From NCBI GenBank assembly GCA_005116965.1, contig SWDG01000027.1, positions 445,583 to 509,582 of the forward strand: a DNA stretch of 64,000 nucleotides, in the 5' to 3' direction. The stretch is from Nitrospira sp. (GTDB taxonomy: Bacteria; Nitrospirota; Nitrospiria; Nitrospirales; Nitrospiraceae). This document shows positions 35,635 through 44,712 of this stretch, one piece after another; the stretch's first letter is position 1, and the number at the start of each line of letters is the position of its first letter. Position numbers and translations under genes: made by a program. The notes below the pieces were generated by a model. That model saw nothing but the letters and a program-made list of their open reading frames with translations. It did no database searches and had not been told where the DNA came from.

Positions 35635-37218
35635 TCAGCTTCTTGCGATCCGGCTCTGCGCAACAACTCCGAGGCGAACGGCCAGTCGTTGGGATTTGTT
35701 AGTGTCTGAGCTATCCGTAGGTGAGACATAGATCGGATTGGTCAGCAATTCTCCGCCCCTGCCAACAACTTCCACTCGATAATTCACCCACTCTTCTCGC
35801 TGAGCCTCATGATCCACGAGTTCCACCTGCAAGGGAGTCTGGCCCTCGACCTCTCTGATGATGTGACCGGACCGAATGATACGAAGCTTCGCCGTATAAG
35901 GCTTCCCATCGACAGCGGACACTCCGACACGAACGATGATACCGCCACTCGTGCTTGCATGAAGCGTCTCGCCAATCCCCGCGGACTGTCCGTTGTTCAA
36001 CACACGAAACTCGTCGAGCTGAAGCAGAATATTCTGATCACCTCTTACGACCGCATAGGCCCGACCTGTCTTGAGCGAAGCCAGGATGCCGGCTGAGGTT
36101 CGCTCGGATGTCTGGATGATGGTGTACACCCGATCCAGATCCTTTCCGGGATCCGTGGTTCCATGGAATGCCACTTCTCCGATCAGTGTGGGAAACATGT
36201 CCTGTTCATGTACCATCCTCGATTTCAACAGTTGGTCCCATACACCCCCCGGCGCAATCACTCGCCTGGCGTCTTGGTACAATCCACCGAATCCTGTGTA
36301 GTCTTGCGTCAAGACTAACGCGTCGGGATGAGGCTCAGTCTTGACGGTGACCGTTCCGAGCGGTCCAAATGAATGCTGGCTAAAATCTCGTGCTTCCGTC
36401 ATAGACCAAAACACCAACGCGCCCCGTTCAACCGCCCGATCAATCAAGGCTTGGTAAGGCCGATACCCCCCCGTGCCGTCATGAGAGCTATAGACAGGCA
36501 TCCTCATTGGCCAGGCATTGGCCATCAGGACCACACATGCGATCAAGAGAGAGACAGCGAGCACAGGCCGGAAGCGAAATACAGGCCCTTTCCAATCAGA
36601 ATATCTCTGATCCTGAGACTTCCACAACCAAACGGCGGGAACCAACAGAAGCAGTGGAACCCCATTGACCACACTTTGCCAGCCCCACACAAACGAGTAA
36701 GCACTTCCACGAGCAGGAAGATGCTCATAATCCTCGGCCTTTTCGAGCCCGATGACGAGGAGATTCCGCTGGGCGTTGTGCATAGTGAGATTCCCGTGCA
36801 GCAGCGAACCAGTCCAATAATAGTGTGGGGCGACCTCAACCCCTGGAATAATAATCAGATTCGGATGGCGATCCTGGACTGCACGCACTTCATCGAGAAA
36901 TCGTTGGACGCCGTACTCCATGACTGAGGGAAATGCGACGCGGTACTTCAGAAATCCTTCAAGCGGCTGGAAACCATAGTCGTATCGCAACGTGAAATTT
37001 TCGGAAAGAATCAAGACATCCAGTTGCTGTTCCTCGGCTCTTCTCGCCAATGATTCCAGGCTGAATGATCCCGTACTCATCGTACTGTGCACATGAATGG
37101 CGGCCCGTAGAAAGTACTGTCCCGTGGCTGGTGCAGCAGTTAAACCCGCTGCATCTCCTACCAGGCCCATTCCAACAGCAAACAGGGCGATTGCCATTCT
37201 ACGGCTGGTTCTACGCAT
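35635..37218 (-). CDS. PHP-domain metal-dependent phosphoesterase-like, exported or membrane-bound
   Basis: About 527 residues. The signal segment MAIALFAVGMGLVGDAAG is followed by the PHP start FLRAAIHVHSTMSTGS (metal ligands His-x-His) and ILSENFTLRYD and IIPGVEVAP further on. A hydrophobic pair near residues 190-240 (LLLVPAVWLW, AVSLLIACVVLMAN) interrupts the PHP domain, and a beta-rich C-terminal part follows. ATG 37218 overlaps the glycosyltransferase stop. Similar PHP proteins occur in polysaccharide loci, where Wzb/CpsB-type PHP enzymes remove phosphate from tyrosine kinases; a phosphatase role opposite the BY-kinase is possible but not shown. Confidence 0.75.
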   Translation of the reverse strand: MRRTSRRMAIALFAVGMGLVGDAAGLTAAPATGQYFLRAAIHVHSTMSTGSFSLESLARRAEEQQLDVLILSENFTLRYDYGFQPLEGFLKYRVAFPSVMEYGVQRFLDEVRAVQDRHPNLIIIPGVEVAPHYYWTGSLLHGNLTMHNAQRNLLVIGLEKAEDYEHLPARGSAYSFVWGWQSVVNGVPLLLLVPAVWLWKSQDQRYSDWKGPVFRFRPVLAVSLLIACVVLMANAWPMRMPVYSSHDGTGGYRPYQALIDRAVERGALVFWSMTEARDFSQHSFGPLGTVTVKTEPHPDALVLTQDYTGFGGLYQDARRVIAPGGVWDQLLKSRMVHEQDMFPTLIGEVAFHGTTDPGKDLDRVYTIIQTSERTSAGILASLKTGRAYAVVRGDQNILLQLDEFRVLNNGQSAGIGETLHASTSGGIIVRVGVSAVDGKPYTAKLRIIRSGHIIREVEGQTPLQVELVDHEAQREEWVNYRVEVVGRGGELLTNPIYVSPTDSSDTNKSQRLAVRLGVVAQSRIARS

Positions 37219-38401
37219 AGCCCACTGCTCCCCCTCTATAGATCGACTCAATGGCTCGAACCATGGCGGGGACGCCGTAGGCTGTTCCAATACTCTGCAT
37301 CGCGTTCTGTCCTAATGTGTGGGCCCAGAGAGGATCGGACAATATCCGTCGCACCGCGACGGCGAGCGCGAGACTATCTCCGGCTGGAACCAGGAGACCA
37401 TTTTTCTCATCCTCAATCAGCGCAGGAATTCCCCCCACTCGGCTGGCAATCACCGGAAGTCCCGCTGCCATGGCCTCAATCAAAGCCCGCCCCATCCCTT
37501 CATTGAGCGACGGCAAGACGAAGCCATCCATCCCAGCCAGAGCACGTTCGACATCCTCTCGATGACCTACCAGATGTACGGACTGACTGATTCCGGCACT
37601 GCGTGCCTGGTGCAGCAGAGCCTCATACTGCCCTCCGCTACCGAGAATGACGAGATGCAGATGAGGATGCTCCTGTTTTAATCGAGCGACGGCGTCGACC
37701 AAAAACCGATGCCCCTTAATATCAGTTAACCAACCGATAGAGCCGATGATGATCGCATCTGGTGGGCAGTCGAACCACTCCGGCATCACCTTTCCGGCCT
37801 TCCGAACCTGCTTGAAGCGGTCGATGTCGATCCCGCTTGGTATGACGGCAAATCGATCGGCCCACCCAACTCCTCCCTCTAGGTGCTCAGCTTTTTCGGC
37901 CGCTGTCAGTGCGATCAACACATCGGTGATCCATGCCAATGCGCGTTCGATCTGTAGAAATACCCAGGAGAAGATCGACCCGAAGTGACCGTAGAACACG
38001 TGCCCGTGTGGCGTGTGAACAATCACGGGAACACCCGTGATCCACGCGGCCAATCTACCCAACACTCCTGCTTTAGATGTGTGTGTATGTACGATGTGGG
38101 GTTGTTCCTCTCGCAACAGCCGAACCAGATGCCACAGTGCTCTTAGGTCAGCCAGTGGACTAATATGACGAACCAGCGACGCCATCATGTGATACTGGAT
38201 CGACTCTTTCTCTAAGAGCTGAAGGTTACCAATGGTCGCTATGTGCCCTCCTTGTGCATCCCACCTTCCAGCTTGTCCGGTGATCACAACCGGCTCGAAA
38301 TGCGAACGATCATGACCAAGTGCAGTGAGCATCGTATTTTGGGCAGAGCCTCCCCGATCAAGACGAGTGATAATATGGACAACTTTCTGGATTGCCATCA
38401 T
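37211..38401 (-). CDS. Glycosyltransferase, family 4 (GT-B)
   Basis: 396 residues with GT-B fold: N-terminal IITRLDRGGSAQNTML loop, VHTHTSKAGVLGRLAA, and C-terminal nucleotide-sugar site GSIGWLTDIKGHRFLVDA and the EX7E motif in PSLNEGMGRALIEAMAAG. Probable transfer of a sugar from a nucleotide donor to the lipid-linked glycan on the cytoplasmic side. Start at 38401, two bases from the stop of the upstream transferase. Donor and linkage cannot be told. Confidence 0.92.
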   Translation of the reverse strand: MMAIQKVVHIITRLDRGGSAQNTMLTALGHDRSHFEPVVITGQAGRWDAQGGHIATIGNLQLLEKESIQYHMMASLVRHISPLADLRALWHLVRLLREEQPHIVHTHTSKAGVLGRLAAWITGVPVIVHTPHGHVFYGHFGSIFSWVFLQIERALAWITDVLIALTAAEKAEHLEGGVGWADRFAVIPSGIDIDRFKQVRKAGKVMPEWFDCPPDAIIIGSIGWLTDIKGHRFLVDAVARLKQEHPHLHLVILGSGGQYEALLHQARSAGISQSVHLVGHREDVERALAGMDGFVLPSLNEGMGRALIEAMAAGLPVIASRVGGIPALIEDEKNGLLVPAGDSLALAVAVRRILSDPLWAHTLGQNAMQSIGTAYGVPAMVRAIESIYRGGAVGYA

Positions 38402-38403
38402 GC

Positions 38404-39627
38404 CTATGCTGCGAGCCGAGCCGACATTGTGCTGTCCAACATTCTGGCGAGCTCGCTACAATGTTGCGTCCAGTTGTAGCGTCTCTCAACAAGCGACCGC
38501 CCTTTTTGGACGAGACGGGCAGCTTCTCCAGAATCCTGCAATCGTCTGAGCACCCGTTCAAGAGCTTGAGCAATCGACCGACCATCAGTTCCTTGAGCGA
38601 CGAGGATGGGATCGACCTGGTTCAAGACTTCCGGAATGGCTCCAACCGGTGTTCCAAGTACGGGCGTGCCGCAGGCGAGTGCTTCGACCATCACCAGTCC
38701 AAACCCTTCAAGCTGGAGGCTCGGCATCACGACGAGATCAGAAGCCTGATAGTAATTGTTGAGTTGCGACTCAGGTACGAATCCTACGAGACGTACGACC
38801 TCGTGCAAATTCTTCTGGCGTATGACCTCTTGAAGCTGCGCTCTCAAGGGGCCCTCTCCTCCAATAACGAGCATGAGTCGTGGTTGAGCAGGGATCAGCA
38901 TTTCGAAAGCGGATAGTAAGTTCTCCAGTCCCATTCGTGGGACAAGGTTGCGAACAGTGAAGAGGATGGTCCGGTCATTCGGTAAGTTGAGGGTCGCCCG
39001 TGCAACATGGCGTTGTACTGCAGGTTTAAAGAGCTCCGGGTCAACCGCTCCTGGGATCAGTCCGATTCGGGTGGATGAGATGTCATGCGCGGCCATGACC
39101 CGTTGACGCATGAACTGGCTCAGGACAACCACGCGATGGCATCTGGACATCACGGCGCCTTCTACTGACCGTCTCGCTCGAAGATTTGCATATCGACGCA
39201 AGCTTGCAATCGCCGACTGGGCCGAGGTGTTTCTCGTGTCATACTCTTCGTGCGCGAGGGAATGACAAAGATATATCCATCGAGGGGCGGCATGACGGCG
39301 AGCAAGAATTGGTCCAAGTCCAGCCATAGCTTGATGAATGATGACGGCATCCAAGGGTTCCGTCGCACGGAGGCGATCGAAGTACTCGACCGAGCGTCGT
39401 ACCGAAGACCAGACAAACGCAGCTTCATGCTTACGATTGACAGGGTAGCGCCATTCCAGAATTCCATTCATCTCGATCATACTCGTTGATGCTGCCTCAG
39501 GAGCCCGCGTCAACAACTCCACACGATGTCCAAGTGCCGCTAATCCACTCGCCTGATTGCGAAGCACCCGTTCCGCGCCACCAATGACTCGCTCCGCCGA
39601 AACTTCAGCCAGCAATAGAATATTCAT
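38404..39627 (-). CDS. Glycosyltransferase, family 4 (GT-B)
   Basis: 407 residues. N-terminal EVSAERVIGGAERVLRNQA acceptor loop; C-terminal FTVRNLVPRMGLENLL donor site and EX7E motif in LQLEGFGLVMVEALACG. The ATG overlaps the asnB stop by four bases (ATGA), so translation is likely coupled. One of five family-4 transferases in this run; specificity unknown. Confidence 0.92.
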   Translation of the reverse strand: MNILLLAEVSAERVIGGAERVLRNQASGLAALGHRVELLTRAPEAASTSMIEMNGILEWRYPVNRKHEAAFVWSSVRRSVEYFDRLRATEPLDAVIIHQAMAGLGPILARRHAAPRWIYLCHSLAHEEYDTRNTSAQSAIASLRRYANLRARRSVEGAVMSRCHRVVVLSQFMRQRVMAAHDISSTRIGLIPGAVDPELFKPAVQRHVARATLNLPNDRTILFTVRNLVPRMGLENLLSAFEMLIPAQPRLMLVIGGEGPLRAQLQEVIRQKNLHEVVRLVGFVPESQLNNYYQASDLVVMPSLQLEGFGLVMVEALACGTPVLGTPVGAIPEVLNQVDPILVAQGTDGRSIAQALERVLRRLQDSGEAARLVQKGRSLVERRYNWTQHCSELARMLDSTMSARLAA

Positions 39628-41555
39628 GAGGTAGCCACCACGGCCATTCGCTCAGAGGAGCCTGCACGCAACCCTCGATGCCACAACTCCAGCACCATCA
39701 ACGCATACAACTGATCTGAACAGTTTCGGTGCCCACGCTCATGTGTCTCCAGCAACCACTGCACGTACGCCGGTTTGACATACCCCCGGTCCTTGATCAC
39801 ATCGTCTGCTAGCAGATCGTGTGCCATCTCGCGAAGGTCCTGTCGAAGCCATCGGGCCATAGGCACCATGAACCCTTGCTTGGGTGCACGAAGAATGCGA
39901 TCCGGCAGAAGGCCTCGCAACATTCGGCGCATAAACCCTTTCAATTGCCAACCGGTCAGACGTACCCGGGTGGGAATGCGCAGAGCTGCAGCCAAGAGAT
40001 GATGATCGCAAAATGGGACACGCAACTCGAGCGAGTGCACCATACTCATTCGATCAGCCATGCGCAGGAGATCGTCAGGCAGATAACTCTGTATGTCGAC
40101 GCCCATGGCACAGTCCGCCGGGTCGGACGATGGCCACTGGCTGAACAGCACCTCAGCCGGTGCAAGCGGCCGATCGTTGACAAACATTGCTTCCAACCGG
40201 TCTCCCCAGAGGCTACCCTCCCATTCGGCGGGAATGAACGTAGTCCAGCGTCGGTATTGCTCAGGAAGCGCCAGATGCCCATTGCCGAGAAATCGTTTCA
40301 AACGGGCGGCCTGGTCACGAGCGTTTCCATGCTCACCAAGACGGCTGCTCCACTGGGCCATGCGCACACGCAACACACGGGGAATTCGTTGATACTGCGC
40401 GGCTGTGCGAAGGCCCAAATAGCGAGGATACCCACCGAAGAGCTCATCGCCGCCAATCCCAGAAAGCGCAACTGTGACGGTCTGTCGCGCAACCTCCGAT
40501 ACGAGATAGGTGGGGATCGCTGACGAGTCAGCAAATGGCTCCCCCATGCCCTCCACCACTTTTCCGATGAGCGTGACTGCATCAGGCCTCAGAATCGTCT
40601 CCGAATGAACGGTCTTGAAGTGATTGGCTAATAATCGTGCCGAATCCAGCTCACTGAATGATTGATCAGACGGATGTTCATATCCGATTGAAAATGTCTT
40701 GACCGGTCCATTGTGTTCTTTCGCCATTATGGCTAATAAGGACGCCGAGTCGATCCCGCCTGAAAGAAATAATCCCAAGGGGACATCGCTGACCAGATGG
40801 GATTTCACAGTCTCTTCAAAAGTATGCAACACCTCTCTGCTGGCTTCTTTGATGGTCCATTGGTCGTGATGGTAGAGTGTCTCGTCAGGACAGTAGTACC
40901 GCACCAATTCCACTCGTCCGTCAGAGATGCTCATGGCTTCGCCAGGACGCAATTGGTGCACGCTGGCAATCATCGTGCTCGGCCCCGGCACATATAAATG
41001 CATCAGGTACTCGGCAACCCCCTCCGGTCGAAGCCGCCAATCCGGCAAGGCTTCGAGCAGAGAAGGAATCTCCGATGAAAATACGACGGAGGTACCCGGA
41101 CCGGCTTCGTTTTGACGGATCGCGTAGTACAGCGGTTTGATACCCAGGCGATCACGAACCAACCACGCAATACGACGTTCATGATCCCACAGCGCCACTG
41201 CGAACATGCCTTGCAATCGACGGAAGGCCTCAAATCCTTCATCCTCATATAGGTGGACCAGGACTTCAGTATCACTACGAGTTGCGAGTCTGTGCCCTTT
41301 ACTCAACAGCTGTTCCCGTAGGTCTCGATAGTTATAGATCTCGCCGTTCATAACGGCCCACACAGTACCTCTTTCATTACGAACCGGTTGTTGTCCTCCG
41401 ACCGGATCAATGACCCGAAGTCTTCTCGCACCGAGCGCGATTCCAGCCTGACGATAGATACCCTCTTCATCTGGGCCACGATGGATCAGACGCTGCAACA
41501 TCGGCTGGAGTGCTGCGCCATCATCTTGTCCGATGACTCCGCAAATCCCACACAT
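39624..41555 (-). CDS. asnB: AsnB-type glutamine amidotransferase of polysaccharide loci
   Basis: 643 residues. N-terminal class II glutaminase with catalytic Cys2 (MCGICGVIG) and RRLRVIDPVGGQQP, NGEIYNYRDL; C-terminal synthetase domain with the ATP-pyrophosphatase loop LFLSGGIDSASLL and SGIGGDELFGGY. Ammonia from glutamine is channelled to an adenylated carboxylate. In capsule and exopolysaccharide loci such proteins are thought to amidate uronic acids rather than make free asparagine; that reading is inferred. The start is set by the obligatory Cys2; an upstream in-frame start is ignored. Confidence 0.93.
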   Translation of the reverse strand: MCGICGVIGQDDGAALQPMLQRLIHRGPDEEGIYRQAGIALGARRLRVIDPVGGQQPVRNERGTVWAVMNGEIYNYRDLREQLLSKGHRLATRSDTEVLVHLYEDEGFEAFRRLQGMFAVALWDHERRIAWLVRDRLGIKPLYYAIRQNEAGPGTSVVFSSEIPSLLEALPDWRLRPEGVAEYLMHLYVPGPSTMIASVHQLRPGEAMSISDGRVELVRYYCPDETLYHHDQWTIKEASREVLHTFEETVKSHLVSDVPLGLFLSGGIDSASLLAIMAKEHNGPVKTFSIGYEHPSDQSFSELDSARLLANHFKTVHSETILRPDAVTLIGKVVEGMGEPFADSSAIPTYLVSEVARQTVTVALSGIGGDELFGGYPRYLGLRTAAQYQRIPRVLRVRMAQWSSRLGEHGNARDQAARLKRFLGNGHLALPEQYRRWTTFIPAEWEGSLWGDRLEAMFVNDRPLAPAEVLFSQWPSSDPADCAMGVDIQSYLPDDLLRMADRMSMVHSLELRVPFCDHHLLAAALRIPTRVRLTGWQLKGFMRRMLRGLLPDRILRAPKQGFMVPMARWLRQDLREMAHDLLADDVIKDRGYVKPAYVQWLLETHERGHRNCSDQLYALMVLELWHRGLRAGSSERMAVVATS

Positions 41556-41559
41556 TTCT

Positions 41560-41811
41560 CTACTTCCCCTTTTCAAGCACGCTACGGTCTCGCCGTTCCA
41601 GCTCTTGCCGTTCACGTTCATGCTGCGGAGAGACCGATGAAGGCGGAACGTCTACCGGTTCATATCGAGTGTGCTTGGCGTTTCCGACCGATTCGAGAAG
41701 TGCCCTCACGCCAAGCGCCGCCACCGCCCCGAAGAGGCATAGCAAGACAATCACGCCCCATCCGCGCATCGTACGTTTCCAAGACCGATGGTAGGTGAGA
41801 TACGAACTCAT
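41560..41811 (-). CDS. Small single-pass membrane protein
   Basis: 83 residues: basic N-terminus, one membrane helix (GWGVIVLLCLFGAVAALGV, about 18-36), then a charged periplasmic or cytoplasmic tail rich in Glu and Arg. It fits exactly between the methyltransferase (its start overlaps that stop by four bases, ATGA) and asnB (four bases further on), which argues for a real gene although no family was recognised. It could anchor or regulate a glycan-assembly enzyme. Confidence 0.68.
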   Translation of the reverse strand: MSSYLTYHRSWKRTMRGWGVIVLLCLFGAVAALGVRALLESVGNAKHTRYEPVDVPPSSVSPQHERERQELERRDRSVLEKGK

Positions 41812-42698
41812 CTCTCGTGTCCTGATCGTTGGGCGACGATTTCAAATGACGGAGCGCAGACAACGAGGCCATTCGTTGCGTAATACACGGTCTGGGCAAT
41901 CGGCCACAGTAACGTGCGACTGACGGTCCATTTCAATTGGCTGAACCAGGGATGCACGGGGGAAAGCGGCCCTCGACTTGGCCGGGAATTGCGCAGACCG
42001 ACGATCGTGAGCCCCACACGTTCCATGAGGGTCTTCAAGGATTTGCTCGTATACAGATACCAATGAAACGCTTGGTCATATTGCGACCCAATCCAGCAAG
42101 CGGGTGTCCGCATCGGCAGATGAAACAGACCGTTTGTGGCCCGTACAATCACAAGCCCACCGGGGGCAAGAACTGTCGTCGCCTGTCTCAGCATGCTCAC
42201 CGGATCAGCCACGGTTTCAAGCACGTTAATCAAGGTCACGACGTCAAAGTGCTGGGCCCATTCCCCCCGCTCAAGCACATGGGGCGGCAACACCGTGATT
42301 CCCTTCTGAGCCGCACGCATGGCAGCCTGTTCCGACAACTCAACCCCTGAGCAGTTCCACCCTGCCTGTCGACAGAGGAGTAAGAATCCTCCATCTCCGC
42401 ATCCGATATCGAGCACAGATCCTGGTGGCGAACGATACAAGGCTATGTGCCTTACTACGCTCTGGTACACGGGCTGCCGATCATCGGATGCCTCGACCTC
42501 GCCGTAGTCGCCGTCGTAGGCCTCGCGAAAATAGCCTTCTACCAATTCACGGGTTGGACGAGGATGCTGAAACACGAGGTCGCACGTAGGACAGCGAACA
42601 TATCGCCGCGTGAGGGTCGTAAACACCTCAGTAACCGGCTCGACAGTTTCACAGGGACAGCCGAGATTTGGTTCTTGTTTGGTGATTTCCGTGGTCAT
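41808..42698 (-). CDS. SAM-dependent methyltransferase with N-terminal zinc-ribbon-like motif
   Basis: 296 residues. N-terminal CPC and CPTC motifs (residues about 13-15 and 34-37) form a small zinc-ribbon-like module, as in many sugar and glycan methyltransferases. The class I fold follows: SAM loop VLDIGCGDGGFLLL, acidic GVELSEQA, and DVVTLINVLETVADP. Start ATG 42698 overlaps the upstream glycosyltransferase stop by four bases. Probably methylates a glycan or its precursor. Confidence 0.88.
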   Translation of the reverse strand: MTTEITKQEPNLGCPCETVEPVTEVFTTLTRRYVRCPTCDLVFQHPRPTRELVEGYFREAYDGDYGEVEASDDRQPVYQSVVRHIALYRSPPGSVLDIGCGDGGFLLLCRQAGWNCSGVELSEQAAMRAAQKGITVLPPHVLERGEWAQHFDVVTLINVLETVADPVSMLRQATTVLAPGGLVIVRATNGLFHLPMRTPACWIGSQYDQAFHWYLYTSKSLKTLMERVGLTIVGLRNSRPSRGPLSPVHPWFSQLKWTVSRTLLWPIAQTVYYATNGLVVCAPSFEIVAQRSGHER

Positions 42699-43870
42699 GC
42701 CGCTTTTTTCTCTCGCTGTATCTGTCCCTGAGCAAACTGGGTTGAACCACGCAGCGCAGGCATCGCTTCTTCCATGACCTCGACCGTATGTTGCACCATC
42801 TTCTCCGCTGTAAAACGCGCTGCGACTTCTTGTTGCCCAGCTTTTCCCAAACGAGCAGCCAAACACGGATCACGAAGCAGAGTCCGAAGCGCTGCCTCCA
42901 ATGCCTTGGTATTCCGTGGCGGCACGAGCAAGCCCGTGCCGCCGTCGTGGATGATCTCCGGTACACCATTGACATTCGTTGCCACGACCGGACGGGACAT
43001 AGCAAGAGCTTCAAGCACCACAAAAGGACATCCTTCGGAAAGAGAAGGCAACACGACCACATCGGCCGCCGCATACCAGTCGACCACGTCGTCCTTTGAT
43101 CCGACAAAACAGCAGGACTGATCAACCCCATACTCTCTTGCCAAGTCTAGAAGCACTTCTCGAGACTCCCCTTCTCCGACAAATACGCACACGAGTGATG
43201 GCCATTCAGCCAATAACTCGGGAAGCACCTGGATCAGAAACCGATGCCCCTTTTGTTTCGTGAGTCTCGCAACCGTAAGGAGCACAGGTCCCTCGCCTGC
43301 ACCGCATTCCTGCCTGATCTTATTTCGGTTCCCGCGTGCGGAGAGCCACACCGAGTCGACACCATTCCAGACCGTCGTCGTCAGTGCAGCAGGACAGTCG
43401 GCACGCACGTCCTGCGCGAGTGCCTCCGATACACAGATCACTCGATCTGCCCACGGAAGCGTCAGGCGCAACAGGCGTCGGTATATCCAGCGCTTCACGA
43501 GGCTCACGTCATAATCTCTAATGGAATTATGTACGGTCGATATCACACAAGGAACTCCCGCTAACCAGGCCGCAAGACGCCCGTAGACATTCGCACGTGC
43601 CCCGTGGGTTTGAAGAATCCTGACCTGTTTCCGCTTCAACAACCACGTCAGCCGCATCAGCGCAAATGGATTAAAGAGCGGCACCAGATCCAGCACAGCA
43701 GTAGGGATTCCCTTAGCCATCATCTTCTCAACAAACGGTCCAGACTCCGGGCAGATCAAGAACGGAATAAATTTCTTGCGATCCAACCTATCGAAGAGCA
43801 CTTCTAGGTACCGTTCCCCACCCCCGTAGCCGGCTGATCCGGCGAGTTCTGCTAACACAACCGGCTTCAT
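42695..43870 (-). CDS. Glycosyltransferase, family 4 (GT-B)
   Basis: 391 residues. N-terminal AELAGSAGYGGGERYLEVL acceptor loop; LQTHGARANVYGRLAAW; C-terminal LLTVARLTKQKGHRFLIQV donor site and EX7E in PSLSEGCPFVVLEALAMS. ATG 43870 overlaps the preceding methyltransferase stop (ATGA); in-frame upstream codons lie inside that gene and are rejected. Specificity unknown. Confidence 0.92.
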   Translation of the reverse strand: MKPVVLAELAGSAGYGGGERYLEVLFDRLDRKKFIPFLICPESGPFVEKMMAKGIPTAVLDLVPLFNPFALMRLTWLLKRKQVRILQTHGARANVYGRLAAWLAGVPCVISTVHNSIRDYDVSLVKRWIYRRLLRLTLPWADRVICVSEALAQDVRADCPAALTTTVWNGVDSVWLSARGNRNKIRQECGAGEGPVLLTVARLTKQKGHRFLIQVLPELLAEWPSLVCVFVGEGESREVLLDLAREYGVDQSCCFVGSKDDVVDWYAAADVVVLPSLSEGCPFVVLEALAMSRPVVATNVNGVPEIIHDGGTGLLVPPRNTKALEAALRTLLRDPCLAARLGKAGQQEVAARFTAEKMVQHTVEVMEEAMPALRGSTQFAQGQIQREKKAA

Positions 43871-44712
43871 GGTTTCCTTCCCACAATCAGAAGGCTGCCG
43901 CGTAAATGCGGCACGAGATAGAACGGCCATTTGGCCCCATTGATGCCGTGCTGCCTCACAGACTGCCGACATTGCTGTGTGTCCTCTCCTAAAAAGAACC
44001 GGGACTCAGCGATGTCGAACCCAGTTTGGCACAGCATCTCGGCCAGCTCATGCATCGCGTATTCACGAGCATGGGGTCTCCATTCATCATCCGGATTGTT
44101 GTACCCCGGAGGAGCAAGCCGATCGTTCGGCGTCCGGCCAATCAGAAGCTTGAAAACATTCCCGATCCGCGTCACGTTTGGGGTCGTGAGCACCACATGG
44201 CCGCCCGATCCTAATACACGGTAGGCTTCTGAGAGCAAATGGAACGGCGACATCAGATGTTCGATGATTTCCAACGCGAACACTAACTGGACGGAGTTAT
44301 CCGGAAGCGGTACTTTCTCGGGATATCCTTTACTCTGAAACTGTCCCCCTGCCGGATCAAGATTGACGGCATGAATGTCTGCCTGCACATCTCGCTGCAT
44401 GAACTGAACGAACTCGTCCGAAACCATCAGACCAGCACCACACAATTGGGCCGCGTGTGTATAGTCCAGTCTGCGCAAAAGTCTCAACAGGCTTCCAGGA
44501 AATGGCCCCAGATCGACAATCGTCTGTTTCTCAACCGGCAATCTGCGTAAGCCGCTCTTCAACGCCACGTGCAATCGGTCTCGGCATTTCATCGCATGGT
44601 ACATCGGTATTGAGAAACGCGTATCATCCGCCCCGAAGGCTTCGTATAAAGACGGATGGTATGCGTGCAAGAGATCGACAAAGTGCCGTCTGGTGAGCTC
44701 GTATCCCATCAT
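43867..44712 (-). CDS. SAM-dependent methyltransferase
   Basis: 281 residues. Class I methyltransferase: TIVDLGPFPGSLLRLLRR (SAM loop, variant), VNLDPAGGQF, LVFALEIIEHLMSPFHLL and GGHVVLTTPNVTRIGNVF. The start is one of two adjacent ATG codons at 44712 and 44709; the first overlaps the TGA of the upstream GT-C gene. Its place between glycosyltransferases suggests methylation of a sugar in the polysaccharide. Confidence 0.87.
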   Translation of the reverse strand: MMGYELTRRHFVDLLHAYHPSLYEAFGADDTRFSIPMYHAMKCRDRLHVALKSGLRRLPVEKQTIVDLGPFPGSLLRLLRRLDYTHAAQLCGAGLMVSDEFVQFMQRDVQADIHAVNLDPAGGQFQSKGYPEKVPLPDNSVQLVFALEIIEHLMSPFHLLSEAYRVLGSGGHVVLTTPNVTRIGNVFKLLIGRTPNDRLAPPGYNNPDDEWRPHAREYAMHELAEMLCQTGFDIAESRFFLGEDTQQCRQSVRQHGINGAKWPFYLVPHLRGSLLIVGRKP

